Shown piece by piece: positions 7,820 to 16,000 of a DNA stretch of 19,802 bases (the first letter of the stretch is position 1; each line of letters begins with the position of its first letter). Source of the DNA: an uncultured Streptococcus sp. (lineage in GTDB: Bacteria > Bacillota > Bacilli > Lactobacillales > Streptococcaceae); NCBI RefSeq assembly GCF_938036805.1, contig NZ_CALHWC010000073.1:1-19802 (forward strand), written 5' to 3'. The notes under the pieces were generated by a model, which was given only the letters and a program-made list of their open reading frames with translations, ran no database searches and was not told the origin of the DNA. The translations under genes were made by a program, and so were the position numbers.

Positions 7820-7828
7820 ATTGTACCA
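7820..7828 (-). promoter_or_regulatory. Extended -10 promoter candidate for the tmk unit
   Basis: TGGTACAAT on the minus strand is a TG-extended -10 (TACAAT differs from consensus at one base), about 62 nt upstream of the tmk ATG. No clear -35 is visible. Confidence 0.45.
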
Positions 7829-7880
7829 AAAATTATCCCAAAAGCCCATAGAAGAATTTCTCGAAAAATATTTCATATTA

Positions 7881-7909
7881 TTTTCAAAAATGAAAACTTT
7901 TGATAAAAT
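7881..7909 (+). promoter_or_regulatory. Candidate yitT promoter with an inverted repeat in the spacer
   Basis: TTTTCA (7881-7886), 17-nt spacer, TAAAAT (7904-7909). A short inverted repeat, TCAAAA (7884-7889) and TTTTGA (7898-7903), overlaps the -35 and fills the spacer. AGGAGA at 7927-7932 then precedes the ATG. Confidence 0.45.
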
Positions 7910-7937
7910 AGAGTCAGAAAATTCTTAGGAGAGTCTG

Positions 7938-8825
7938 ATGTTTAAATTTAAAAATATACTGGCCATCATTCTGGGGGCTGGAATTTTTTCTTTTGGGATT
8001 CATTATTTGGTGATTCCTTTTCACTTGTATGAAGGCGGAGCAACGGGGATAACCTTGATTGTCTACTACCTCTTCAAGATTCCTGTATCAACCACCAATT
8101 TGGTCATCAATATTCCACTCTTTATTCTCGCTTGGAAATTACTGGGAAATCGCACCCTTTACCTTAGTATCTTAGGGACTTTCTCTGTATCAGCTTGGCT
8201 GAAACTATTCGAGTTGCTACCTGCTTCCAAACATTTACAAGACTATTTCTTCTCTTCCTTGGATGGCGATGTCTTACTAGCCTGCCTTGGAACGGGAATT
8301 ATTCTTGGAGTTGGCCTAGGCATCATTTTCAATGCCGGAGGGACGACTGGTGGTACCGATATTGTAGCTCGTATCTTCAATAAATATACCAGCATCTCCA
8401 TGGGCCGCCTCATGCTGACAGTGGACTTCATCGTTATTTCTCTGGTTCTTTTAGTCTTTAAAGATCTACGCATGGTTTCTTATACACTCATGTTTGTCTT
8501 TATTACCTCTCGTGTTATTGACTTGATTGCTGAGGGTGGCTTCGCTGGCAAAGGCTTCCTGATTGTCACCAGCAAACCAATAGAACTAGCTGAAGCTATC
8601 AATGAAAAACTTGGAAGAGGGGTCACCTATCTGCAAGGACAGGGCTTCTATAGCAAGAAAGATTTGCAAATCGTTTATTGCGTTGTCTCTCGTAACGAAA
8701 TGCAGCAAATGAAGAAACTCATCAATGACATCGATCCGTTTGCCTTTACAACCATTACAGAAGCCCATGAAATCTTAGGAGAAGGCTTTACCTTAGACTC
8801 TAACAAACAGCCTATCGTCAAATAA
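7938..8825 (+). CDS. YitT family membrane protein (DUF161/DUF2179)
   Basis: A 295-residue integral membrane protein. Residues 1 to about 200 contain five or six hydrophobic segments with the YitT marks GIHYLVIPFHLYEGGATGI and FNAGGTTGGTDIVARI. The C-terminal ~75 residues are a soluble DUF2179 domain (GRGVTYLQGQGFYSKKDLQ, then a D-P-x-A-F segment). The family is widespread in Firmicutes; its transported substrate is not established, so no function is assigned. It is the only long gene on the plus strand apart from the orphan at 12452. It is divergent from tmk and convergent with mtnN, and is monocistronic between its own promoter and the strong terminator at 8840-8880. Confidence 0.92.
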   Translation: MFKFKNILAIILGAGIFSFGIHYLVIPFHLYEGGATGITLIVYYLFKIPVSTTNLVINIPLFILAWKLLGNRTLYLSILGTFSVSAWLKLFELLPASKHLQDYFFSSLDGDVLLACLGTGIILGVGLGIIFNAGGTTGGTDIVARIFNKYTSISMGRLMLTVDFIVISLVLLVFKDLRMVSYTLMFVFITSRVIDLIAEGGFAGKGFLIVTSKPIELAEAINEKLGRGVTYLQGQGFYSKKDLQIVYCVVSRNEMQQMKKLINDIDPFAFTTITEAHEILGEGFTLDSNKQPIVK

Positions 8826-8839
8826 ATTAATCCTATACA

Positions 8840-8880
8840 AAAAGACTTCAGAATGTACAAGCATTCTGAAGTCTTTTTTA
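8840..8880. terminator. Bidirectional terminator between yitT and mtnN
   Basis: AAAAAGACTTCAGAATG, a 6-nt loop (TACAAG), and CATTCTGAAGTCTTTTT form a perfect 17-bp stem with A and T runs on both sides, so it can stop transcripts from either strand. The mtnN TAA stop codon directly abuts it. Confidence 0.9.
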
Positions 8881-9570
8881 CTCTAAGTTATTCAATAATT
8901 GAATGAGGGTTTCAGCTGAGCGCTTACCTGCTTCTAGGATAAATTCATCAAAAGTGATATTGGCATCATGGCTGGCTGTATCGCTCATTGCGCGGATGAC
9001 CATAAAAGGTAAGCCAAGAGAATGCGCGGCTTGAGCAATGGCTGCTCCCTCCATCTCTACTGCCAAAACATCAGGAAAATGCTCCTTAATTTGGTCAATC
9101 TTGTCCTGCCCAGCGATAAAGCTATCTCCTGTCGCAATCAAGCCAACTTGGCTCGTCTGCTGGGTCTTTTTCAGCACTGCTTTCATCTCCTCAACTAAGT
9201 AGCGACTGGCTTCATAGTAGAGGGGTTGCCGTGCCATTTGACCATAATCATAGCCAAAGGCTGTCACATCCACATCATGGTAGACCAAACGATCTGCCAC
9301 TACTACATCTCCGATTTCCAAGCTCGAAGCCACTGCTCCAGCGGAACCCGTATTGATGACCGCCGTCACCTCAAAATCATTGGCTAAAACAGCCACACTC
9401 ATGGCTGACATGACTTTGCCGATTCCACTTTCCACCAGGACAACCTCATGATGGCCAATCCGACCAGTATGGTAAACATGCCCTAGGCGCTGGTGTTTCT
9501 CAGCCATCTCCAGATGCTCTACCAACAGCTTCAACTCCTCAGGCATAGCTGCGATAATTCCGATTTTCAT
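8878..9570 (-). CDS. mtnN: 5'-methylthioadenosine/S-adenosylhomocysteine nucleosidase
   Basis: It hydrolyses MTA and SAH to adenine and the thioribose sugars, recycling SAM by-products and supplying S-ribosylhomocysteine to LuxS for AI-2. The 230 residues align position for position with known active-site numbering: Glu12 in MPEE, Glu174 in VEMEGAA and Asp197 in RAMSD. NTGSAGA and TGDSFIAG are further family motifs. The ATG has AAAGGAAAG upstream. It is the last gene of the glmU–Nudix–macP–mtnN run and stops right at the shared bidirectional terminator. Confidence 0.97.
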   Translation of the reverse strand: MKIGIIAAMPEELKLLVEHLEMAEKHQRLGHVYHTGRIGHHEVVLVESGIGKVMSAMSVAVLANDFEVTAVINTGSAGAVASSLEIGDVVVADRLVYHDVDVTAFGYDYGQMARQPLYYEASRYLVEEMKAVLKKTQQTSQVGLIATGDSFIAGQDKIDQIKEHFPDVLAVEMEGAAIAQAAHSLGLPFMVIRAMSDTASHDANITFDEFILEAGKRSAETLIQLLNNLE

Positions 9571-9652
9571 GATTTATTCTTTCCTTTTTACATTAAAAAG
9601 AGGGAGAGGAAGCAGAGTTTCATTTTCTCGTTTCCGTCACTCCCCTTCTTTA

Positions 9653-9964
9653 TCATAGCCAAATAATGGCCGCAATTAATCCAATCAAAAGAAGCACAAT
9701 CCAGAACAGGATTTTGTTTAACTTAGCCTGAAAAATACTTCGTTTTTGATTTTCGATTCGACGACTTTTGATAACTGTCGGTTCAACTTCAATCTGCAAA
9801 GTATCCTGATTGACAGCTTGCCGTGGAGCAGCATAGCCGAAAGTTCCTTTTCTAGCAATAGAAATGACCTTAGTTTCTTCATCGTCCATCAGCAAGGGAC
9901 CATCAATATGTTCTCCACGATTGGCCCGCTCAATGATTTCATCTGTTAATAAAGCTTTTCCCAT
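9653..9964 (-). CDS. macP: MacP-like activator of the class A penicillin-binding protein PBP2a
   Basis: A 103-residue single-pass membrane protein with a cytoplasmic N-terminus and a C-terminal hydrophobic helix (about 84-103, ending in W-L), a topology suited to MacP. It begins MGKALLTDEIIERANRGE and has an acidic stretch, D-D-E-E-T-K, holding Thr31. In S. pneumoniae, MacP is phosphorylated by the Ser/Thr kinase StkP on Thr32 and activates the cell-wall synthase PBP2a; Thr31 here is the probable counterpart. The neighbourhood (glmU, Nudix hydrolase, macP, mtnN) matches the pneumococcal locus, which supports the call beyond similarity. It starts 12 nt downstream of the Nudix gene. The function in this organism is inferred from orthology. 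Confidence 0.82.
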   Translation of the reverse strand: MGKALLTDEIIERANRGEHIDGPLLMDDEETKVISIARKGTFGYAAPRQAVNQDTLQIEVEPTVIKSRRIENQKRSIFQAKLNKILFWIVLLLIGLIAAIIWL

Positions 9965-9976
9965 TGATCTACGTTC

Positions 9977-10528
9977 CTATTTATTCAGATTTTTTTGTTG
10001 CCAGTACTGAAGAGCCATGATGGTCTTGGCATCGCAGATGTCACCGTTTTGCAGCAACTGATGTGCCTCCTCTAGACTGACTTCAAAAAGTTCCAATGTT
10101 TCATCCTCGTCTTGGGGACGAGGGTTTTCGACCTTTGTCAAATAACTGGCGCTGTAGAGCTTGATTTTTTCATTGCAAAAACCAATGGCAGAGTAGAAAT
10201 CATAGACCAACTCTAACTGCCCAGTATAGCCCGTCTCTTCTTCTAATTCTCGGAGGGCAGCCGCTTGCGGATCTGCATTCTCTCCTAGCTCCAACTTCCC
10301 AGCTGGAATCTCGTATGAAGTCGCTTCAATCGCCTTACGGTACTGCTTGACTAAAATCATCTTATTTTCTGGTGTGATAGCAATCACAGCCACCGCGCCA
10401 TTATGAAAAATCAAATCCCGTTGGGCCTGGCCTTTCCCTTCTGGCAGCTCTACCTGATCCTGAACCACTTTAAAAATCGGCCCCTGATAAATCTCCGTCC
10501 GTTGGACGGTTTTTTCTTCAAATTCCAT
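9977..10528 (-). CDS. Nudix hydrolase, probable ADP-ribose pyrophosphatase
   Basis: A 183-residue protein with the fold and motifs of NudF/ADP-ribose pyrophosphatases, which split ADP-ribose to AMP and ribose 5-phosphate. Residues 1-60 make the N-terminal strand domain. V-K-Q-Y-R-K-A-I-E precedes the Nudix box (GKLELGENADPQAAALRELE, then EETGY), where the RE and EE residues bind metal. The box has two extra residues between the first Glu and RE compared with the textbook spacing. YSAIGFCNEKIKLY follows, as in the ADP-ribose branch. It starts 8 nt after glmU and is cotranscribed with it. Substrate specificity is inferred. Confidence 0.88.
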   Translation of the reverse strand: MEFEEKTVQRTEIYQGPIFKVVQDQVELPEGKGQAQRDLIFHNGAVAVIAITPENKMILVKQYRKAIEATSYEIPAGKLELGENADPQAAALRELEEETGYTGQLELVYDFYSAIGFCNEKIKLYSASYLTKVENPRPQDEDETLELFEVSLEEAHQLLQNGDICDAKTIMALQYWQQKNLNK

Positions 10529-10536
10529 GGCTGAAC

Positions 10537-11916
10537 CTACTTATTTTGAGGATGATGAGGAAGACGCTTAGCATAATCTTCCTTGTTAATCTGACGGCCA
10601 CGTCCCAGAGCGATAGCATCTGCTGGCACATCCTTCGTAATCGTAGAACCCGCACCGACCAGTGAATTGTCACCCAGCTCAACTGGGGCAATAATGGTCG
10701 AGTTGGAACCAACAAAGACATTATCGCCAATGATAGTCTTGTACTTCTTCTGACCATCATAATTGACCGTAATTGTTCCCGCACCAAAGTTGACATTAGC
10801 GCCAACCTCAGCATTCCCGATGTAGGTTAGATGTCCAGCCTTAGTATTTTCACCGATAGAAGAACCCTTAACTTCTACAAAGTTGCCGACATGGACATCC
10901 TTGGCCAGACTAGAACCTGGACGAATGTGAGCGTAAGGCCCGACCGTCACTCCATCTGCAACGATAGATTCTTCAATCATAGAGCTGGTGATAACAGCTC
11001 GCTGACCAATTTCTGAATCTACAATATAAGTCCCATTGGTCAGGATCGTCTCTGCCCCAATCTTGGTGTGACCTTTCAGAGTCACATTGGCTTCGATTTG
11101 AACCTCAGGCGCAATTTCCACATCCACATCGATATAGGTCGCATCTGGATTGACAAAGCTGACACCGTTAATCATGTGCTGCTGGTTAATCCGGCGGCGC
11201 ATAATGCTTTCAGCTGTTGCCAAAGCCACGCGGTCGTTGACACCGAGGCTTTCGTCAAAGTCTTTCAGCGTATAAGCACCAACTTTTTCCCCATTTTCAC
11301 GGAAAATGCCAATCACATCTGTGATATAGTATTCTCCCTGCGCGTTGTTGGTATTGATATTTTTGAGAGCCTCAAAGAGACGGGCATTGTCAAAGACATA
11401 AGTCCCTGTATTGATTTCCTTGATTTGCTGCTCAAAGTCAGAAGCATCTTTTTGCTCAACGATCTTGATGACTTCTCCGTGCTGATTGCGCACGATCCGG
11501 CCATAGCCAAAAGGATTGTCCGCTTCAGCAGTCAGGATTGTCGCAACATTCTTGTGATTGATATGAAAATCAATCAGGTTTTTCAGGCTTTCTCCCGTAA
11601 TCAGGGGAGTATCGCCAGCAATGACTAAGGTTTGACCAGTTAGATTTTCTAAAACAGGCTCAGCCATCATGACCGCATGGCCTGTTCCCAGCTGCTCGGT
11701 CTGACGGACAAACTCGGTCTGATCTGCCAAGACTTGCTCGACCAGCTCTGCCTTGTGCCCAATAACAGTAACAGTCTTCTCAGGCTCAATCGCACTGACA
11801 CTGCGGAAAACGTGCTCTAGCATGGAAATTCCTGCCACCTTGTGCAAGACCTTTGGTAAATCTGATTTCATGCGAGTACCCTTACCCGCAGCCAAAATAA
11901 CGGCATAATTTGTCAT
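10537..11916 (-). CDS. glmU: Bifunctional UDP-N-acetylglucosamine synthesis enzyme GlmU
   Basis: It makes UDP-GlcNAc for peptidoglycan: the C-terminal domain acetylates glucosamine 1-phosphate and the N-terminal domain adds UMP. The protein is 459 residues. The N-terminal pyrophosphorylase domain (1 to about 230) shows LAAGKGTRMKSDLPKVLHKV, then QLGTGHAV and GDTPLI, with N-T-G-T-Y. The left-handed beta helix (about 250-440) shows repeating hexapeptides, with GPYAHIRPGS, NFVEVKGSSIG and GAGTITVNYDGQKKYKT for acetyl-CoA and substrate binding. It is the first gene of a four-gene run driven by a good promoter. Confidence 0.98.
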   Translation of the reverse strand: MTNYAVILAAGKGTRMKSDLPKVLHKVAGISMLEHVFRSVSAIEPEKTVTVIGHKAELVEQVLADQTEFVRQTEQLGTGHAVMMAEPVLENLTGQTLVIAGDTPLITGESLKNLIDFHINHKNVATILTAEADNPFGYGRIVRNQHGEVIKIVEQKDASDFEQQIKEINTGTYVFDNARLFEALKNINTNNAQGEYYITDVIGIFRENGEKVGAYTLKDFDESLGVNDRVALATAESIMRRRINQQHMINGVSFVNPDATYIDVDVEIAPEVQIEANVTLKGHTKIGAETILTNGTYIVDSEIGQRAVITSSMIEESIVADGVTVGPYAHIRPGSSLAKDVHVGNFVEVKGSSIGENTKAGHLTYIGNAEVGANVNFGAGTITVNYDGQKKYKTIIGDNVFVGSNSTIIAPVELGDNSLVGAGSTITKDVPADAIALGRGRQINKEDYAKRLPHHPQNK

Positions 11917-11948
11917 AAATGAACTCTTTTCTCTAAGATATTACCCTT

Positions 11949-11977
11949 ATTATACCACTAAAAGAGAATTTTTTAAA
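11949..11977 (-). promoter_or_regulatory. glmU operon promoter
   Basis: TTTAAA (11972-11977), 17-nt spacer, perfect TATAAT (11949-11954) preceded by TGG, making a TG-extended -10. It lies about 33 nt upstream of the glmU ATG. Confidence 0.75.
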
Positions 11978-12045
11978 ATGCAAATTGCAGAAGCAGAAAC
12001 TAGCGCTTAGTAAACAAACTTCAAGCCATTGAGCGAAGCACTGTC

Positions 12046-12190
12046 CTAATCCGCAATCCACTCCATCCAGATCAATTCTTTAACGTCTTTTTGCGGGTCT
12101 AAAAATGATTTTTTCGTTCGTTTATATTCACTGAAGCCCAGCTTTTGATAGCAGCGAATGACCAGCAAATTGTTCTCCTTAAACACTATA
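12046..12190 (-). pseudogene. C-terminal remnant of a GNAT acetyltransferase
   Basis: The reading frame from about 12190 to the TAG at 12046 encodes IVFKENNLLVIRCYQKLGFS and then an E-Y-K-R segment ending in W-M-E-W-I-A-D. E-N-x-x-x-I-R-C-Y-x-K-L-G-F is the hallmark of the last strand-helix pair of GNAT N-acetyltransferases. The acetyl-CoA loop (Q/R-x-x-G-x-A) and all N-terminal strands are missing. The frame stays open to 12234, but the residues before IVFKEN do not resemble a GNAT and have no ribosome binding site. It is best read as the tail left after loss of about two thirds of the gene. No frame upstream supplies the missing part. It lies directly after the glmU promoter region. Confidence 0.7.
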
Positions 12191-12240
12191 GGTCTATCGC
12201 TCCTATTGTCAAAATTTTGGCAGCGATTATACACTTAAAA

Positions 12241-12269
12241 TTGATATTCAAAAAAATATTTGCTATAAT
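12241..12269 (+). promoter_or_regulatory. Near-consensus sigma-70 promoter
   Basis: TTGATA (12241-12246), 17-nt spacer, perfect TATAAT (12264-12269). This is the strongest promoter on the plus strand in the window. The predicted start near 12276 lies about 175 nt before the 94-residue ORF. The leader has small hairpins, including the perfect palindrome ACAATACTATTGT (12333-12345) and CCCATTTTGGG just after it, and no ORF with a convincing ribosome binding site. Confidence 0.7.
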
Positions 12270-12451
12270 GACCTAAGAATGAATGTTCGCTCCTACCTTA
12301 TGAAGTACAGAAAACCCTACAAATCTGCTGGGACAATACTATTGTGACCCATTTTGGGATGATACTATTCAAGGATTGTGAGCTCCACTTTCTAGTTTTC
12401 TTGTTTTTACCTGGCCAATTATATATTTAAAGTTGTGAGGAGGTCTTGGTT

Positions 12452-12736
12452 ATGCTTTTTATTAAAAATCGCAAGAAGAGAGATGAATACTACCAACAGA
12501 TTGATAGGATCTATAATAACGATAGTATCGTCATTAGCTCAAAGCTACGGGAAGAGCTCCTAAGTAGTGCCAAAGGACTACAGAAGGGGGACCAAATTAG
12601 TTATTTGGCATTTAAGTTGTATCCTTTTGTATGTGACGAGGTGCTCAAGAATAAGTCCGATGAATTGATCGCATTCAAAAAATACCTTGAAAAAACAAGA
12701 TGGAAATATTATTGGGGAAGTGTGGTTAAGGCATAA
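12452..12736 (+). CDS. Small helical orphan protein (94 aa), possibly bacteriocin-immunity-like
   Basis: I do not recognise this protein with confidence. The start at 12452 is chosen because AGGAGG (12438-12443) lies 8 nt upstream; the in-frame TTG at 12446 would be too close. The product is 94 residues, highly charged (many Lys, Glu and Asp), predicted helical, with no signal peptide or membrane segment. A region reading L-R-E-E-L-L-S-S-A-K-G-L-Q-K-G-D, followed by a helix and L-K-N-K-S, faintly recalls the four-helix bacteriocin immunity proteins (EntA_Immun type), which carry an A-x-x-L-x-K-G motif before a helix ending in K-N. No bacteriocin gene is seen nearby. It has a near-consensus promoter with a long leader and is closed by the large hairpin at 12805-12884. 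The immunity reading is a weak inference; that the gene is expressed is more likely. Confidence 0.6.
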   Translation: MLFIKNRKKRDEYYQQIDRIYNNDSIVISSKLREELLSSAKGLQKGDQISYLAFKLYPFVCDEVLKNKSDELIAFKKYLEKTRWKYYWGSVVKA

Positions 12737-12804
12737 GTTGCAACTGACGCTTTTGAAAATATTAAGATGAAGACGCAATTCATCTTCCAATATGATAAGA
12801 CGAT

Positions 12805-12884
12805 AAAAACTCATAGAATCTCCTAGTGAAGCTGGTTGTCTAGTGACTTTCAGCTTACACTAGTTGAGGCTCTATGAGTTTTTT
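12805..12884. repeat. Nested 80-nt inverted repeat, probable bidirectional terminator or mini-element
   Basis: Three pairs of arms are nested: AAAAACTCATAGA (12805-12817) with TCTATGAGTTTTTT (12871-12884), CTAGTG (12823-12828) with CACTAG (12858-12863), and AAGCTG (12829-12834) with CAGCTT (12851-12856). The loop repeats CTAGTG once more at 12840-12845. The outer A and T runs let it end transcription in either direction, which suits the 94-residue ORF upstream. Its length and layered symmetry exceed an ordinary terminator and recall small intergenic repeat elements of streptococci. Only one copy is in the window. Confidence 0.65.
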
Positions 12885-12911
12885 CTTGCATGATATTTAC
12901 AAGCTAGCCAT

Positions 12912-12945
12912 AAAAAAGAGGCTGGGACTCTTTTGTCCCAACCTC
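12912..12945 (-). terminator. Terminator of the Bsp-repeat/C39 gene (GCTGGGAC-type hairpin)
   Basis: On the minus strand GAGGTTGGGAC, a 6-nt loop (AAAAGA) and GTCCCAGCCTC form an 11-bp stem with one G-U pair, followed by TTTTTTAT. It lies 73 nt after the stop codon of the 1150-residue gene. Confidence 0.85.
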
Positions 12946-13018
12946 CTGAATGTAGGTACTGCTAGCTCATTAAAATGTGCAAAAGTCACATATAAATTGT
13001 TTTGTGACCAGCTGTAAT

Positions 13019-16000
13019 CTAAGCTCTCACAGAGATAAACGGTGAACCTTCTGTATTATCTTCAGGCGCTCCGCTCTTTGAACCAAAGATATAATCCACT
13101 GAATACCAACCGTTATTATTAGCATTATAGGGATCATAGACCTGGGTTTGACCATTTTGATAGCCTCTTAAGACTATCTCATGGGTAACAAAATGGCTGG
13201 CAAAGACACTGCTACCAACAGCCGCCATGACATGATGACCTGCTGCCAAAGCTTCTTTAAGCGCTGCTGATGAATGCAAGACGTCTGTTGTCAGTCCCCA
13301 GTTCTGTGCCCCTTGGACAATCCCCTTACTTGATGTTCCAAATAGACCATTTTTGTTAAAGGAGTCTGTATGATGATAAAGGTAGTCCGCTACGGTTGTT
13401 GGTAAAACAGTTTGACCTGTAATACCAGAAATAGTCATTGCTAATGTAGTAGGAACACAGCCAGAAGCTGCTAAATTATATTTCCCATAATATAAACCAG
13501 CCCATCTAGGATCACGTTGTGAATAATATGGTGTGTCATAAACTCCTCTGTTGACTGTTGTAGTCGTTCCACCAACGCCTACCAAACTACCATCATTTTG
13601 AACATAGTAGAGGTGAATATTGTATTCTCCCGTAGAATATTTATGGCTAGAAGTGCGTACCAAGGCTTTATAACTACCATCGGCTTGCCTTTGAGCCCGA
13701 TACCAAACAATGTCATCCTGACCATTGACACTAGACCAAGTTGGCAATTTGACTTCCTTGACTCCTTTTGGACTATAAACATTCGTTACTACAACTTCGA
13801 ACGTGCCTAATCGAGGATTATTATTTTTAATGGTGATTTGTCCCGTTGGCTTAATGTGTTCTAAAGCTACATTTGCTGTTGTCTTCGTGCCTCCAACCCC
13901 GACCATACGGCCATCATTCTGAACATAGTAGAGATGGATATTGTATTCACCTGTAGAATACTTGTGGTCACGTAGATTGACCTGTGCCTTGTAAGTACCA
14001 TCGACTTGCTTGACTGCTGTGTACCAAATAATGTCGTCCTGACCGTTAGCACTTGACCAAGTTGGCAATTTGACTTCCTTAACACCATAAGCATTCTCAA
14101 CTTCAGAAACCACCACTTCAAAGGTACCTGTCTGTTGATTATTATTCTGGATAGTCAACTTACCTTTGGGAGTTCCTAGAGATACGGTCGTCTTGGTTCC
14201 TCCAACTCCGACCAACTGGCCATTATTCCCTACATAATAAAGATGGACATTGTACTCACCTGTAGAATATTTATGGTCGCTCGCCTTAATATTCATCTTG
14301 TAGGTACCATCAGACTGCTTGACTGCTCGATACCAGATAATATCGTCCTGACCATTGGTGCTAGACCAAGTCGGCAAAAGCACTTCACGAACTCCCTCTG
14401 GACTGCTCACTCCGCTCACGACAACATCAAAACTCCCTGTTGTTGCATTGTTATTGGCAATCGTAAGAGTTCCCTTTGGTTTAGCAACAGAAACTGTAGT
14501 TGTTGTACCACTAACCCCAATCATCTGGCCATTATCTTGAAGATAGTAGAGGTGGATATGATACTCACCAGTGGACATTTTATGATTACGAGCTTGAATG
14601 CTAGCCCTGTAGGTGCCATCGGACTGCTTAGTCGCTGTATACCAAACAATATCATCTTGGCCTTTATCACTAGACCAAATCGGAAGATGCACGCTCTTGA
14701 CACCAAAAGGACTGACAACATCAGACACAACAACATCGAAGCTACCCGTATCTGGGTTGTTGTTCTCAATTTTCAAGGTTCCTTTAGGCTTGGCTGCTAG
14801 GCTGAACTGGGTGCCTGCTACACCGACTAATTGGCCGTCATCTTGAATATAGTAAAGGTGAACAGTGTAGTCTCCCAAAGAATTCTTATGATCGCGAGCC
14901 TGGATGCGAGCCCTATAGGTGCCATCGGCCTGCTTGATTGCTGTGTGCCAGACTAGGTCATCTTGACCTTTATCGTTAGACCAAGTCGGCAGTTTGACTT
15001 CCTTGACACCAAAAGGATTAGAAACGTTAGAGACAACGACATCAAAGCTACCAGTAGCTGGATCGTTGTTTTCAATTTTCAAGGTTCCTTTAGGTTGAGA
15101 TACACTAACTGTTGTTCGAGTGCCACCTACACCAACCAGCTGACCGTCATCTTGAATGTAGTAAAGATGAACATTGTATTCGCCTGTTGATTTCTTATGA
15201 TTTACTGCTTTGACGGTTGCTCGATAAGTACCATCAGCCTGCTTGACTGCTGTGTACCAGATTAGGTCATCTTGCCCTTTGTCGGTGGACCAGGTCGGTA
15301 ATTTAACTTCCTTGACACCATAAGGACTGGAAACACCAGAAACGACAACATCGAAACTACCTGTATCTGGATTATTGTTTTCAATTTTTAGTGTCCCTTT
15401 AGGCTGAGCCTTAGAAACCACAGTCCTTGTACCACCTACACCGACCAACTGGCCGTTATCCTGAACATAATAGAGATGAATATTATACTCACCTAGAGAG
15501 TTCTTGTGGTGGGAAGCTTTGACTGTAACAGTGTAATTGCCATTGGTCCGGCGCTGCGCTTCATACCAGACTAAGTCATCTTGACCATTGACACTAGACC
15601 AAACAGGGACAACAACTTTTTTCACACCATAAGGATTAGAAACACCTGAGACAACAACATCGAAACTGCCTGTGTCTGGATTGTTATTAACAATATCAAT
15701 TTTTCCTTGCGGTTTACCAGTCGTAACAGTTGTTGTAGTACCGCCTACACCGACTAGCTGATTGTCTTCCAGCAGATAGTAGAGATGGATATTGTACTCA
15801 CCTGTGGAATACTTATGGTCACGAGCTGAAATGCTGATTTTATAAGTACCATCCACTTGTCGTTTAGCATCGTACCAGATAATATCATCCTGACCATTCA
15901 CGCTGGACCAAGTTGGTAGGGCGACTTTTTTGATGGGCTTAGGGGATGAAATGTTGGTTACATGCACATCGAAGGTACCAGCATTTGGATCCACATTTGT

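Noticed and set aside
11068..11628. Plus-strand ORF of 186 codons
   Set aside because: It lies wholly antisense to glmU, has no ribosome binding site or family motif, and is explained by codon bias of the real gene.
12046..12234. Complete 62-residue gene
   Set aside because: Residues before the GNAT-like part match nothing and the ATG has no ribosome binding site; a remnant is the better reading.
12279..12347. 22-codon ORF in the leader of the orphan gene (ATG to TGA)
   Set aside because: It begins only about 10 nt after the -10 box and has no ribosome binding site, so translation is unlikely. A leader peptide cannot be fully excluded.
12300..12400. Short peptide-like stretch in another frame (Q-Y-Y-C-D-P-F-W-D-D-T-I-Q-G-L), possibly a gene fragment
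   Set aside because: About 25 codons between stops, no recognised family and no start; too short to support.
14243..14800. Plus-strand ORF of 185 codons and several similar ones across 13598-15190
   Set aside because: They recur with the repeat period because they are antisense to the Bsp repeats; not separate genes.
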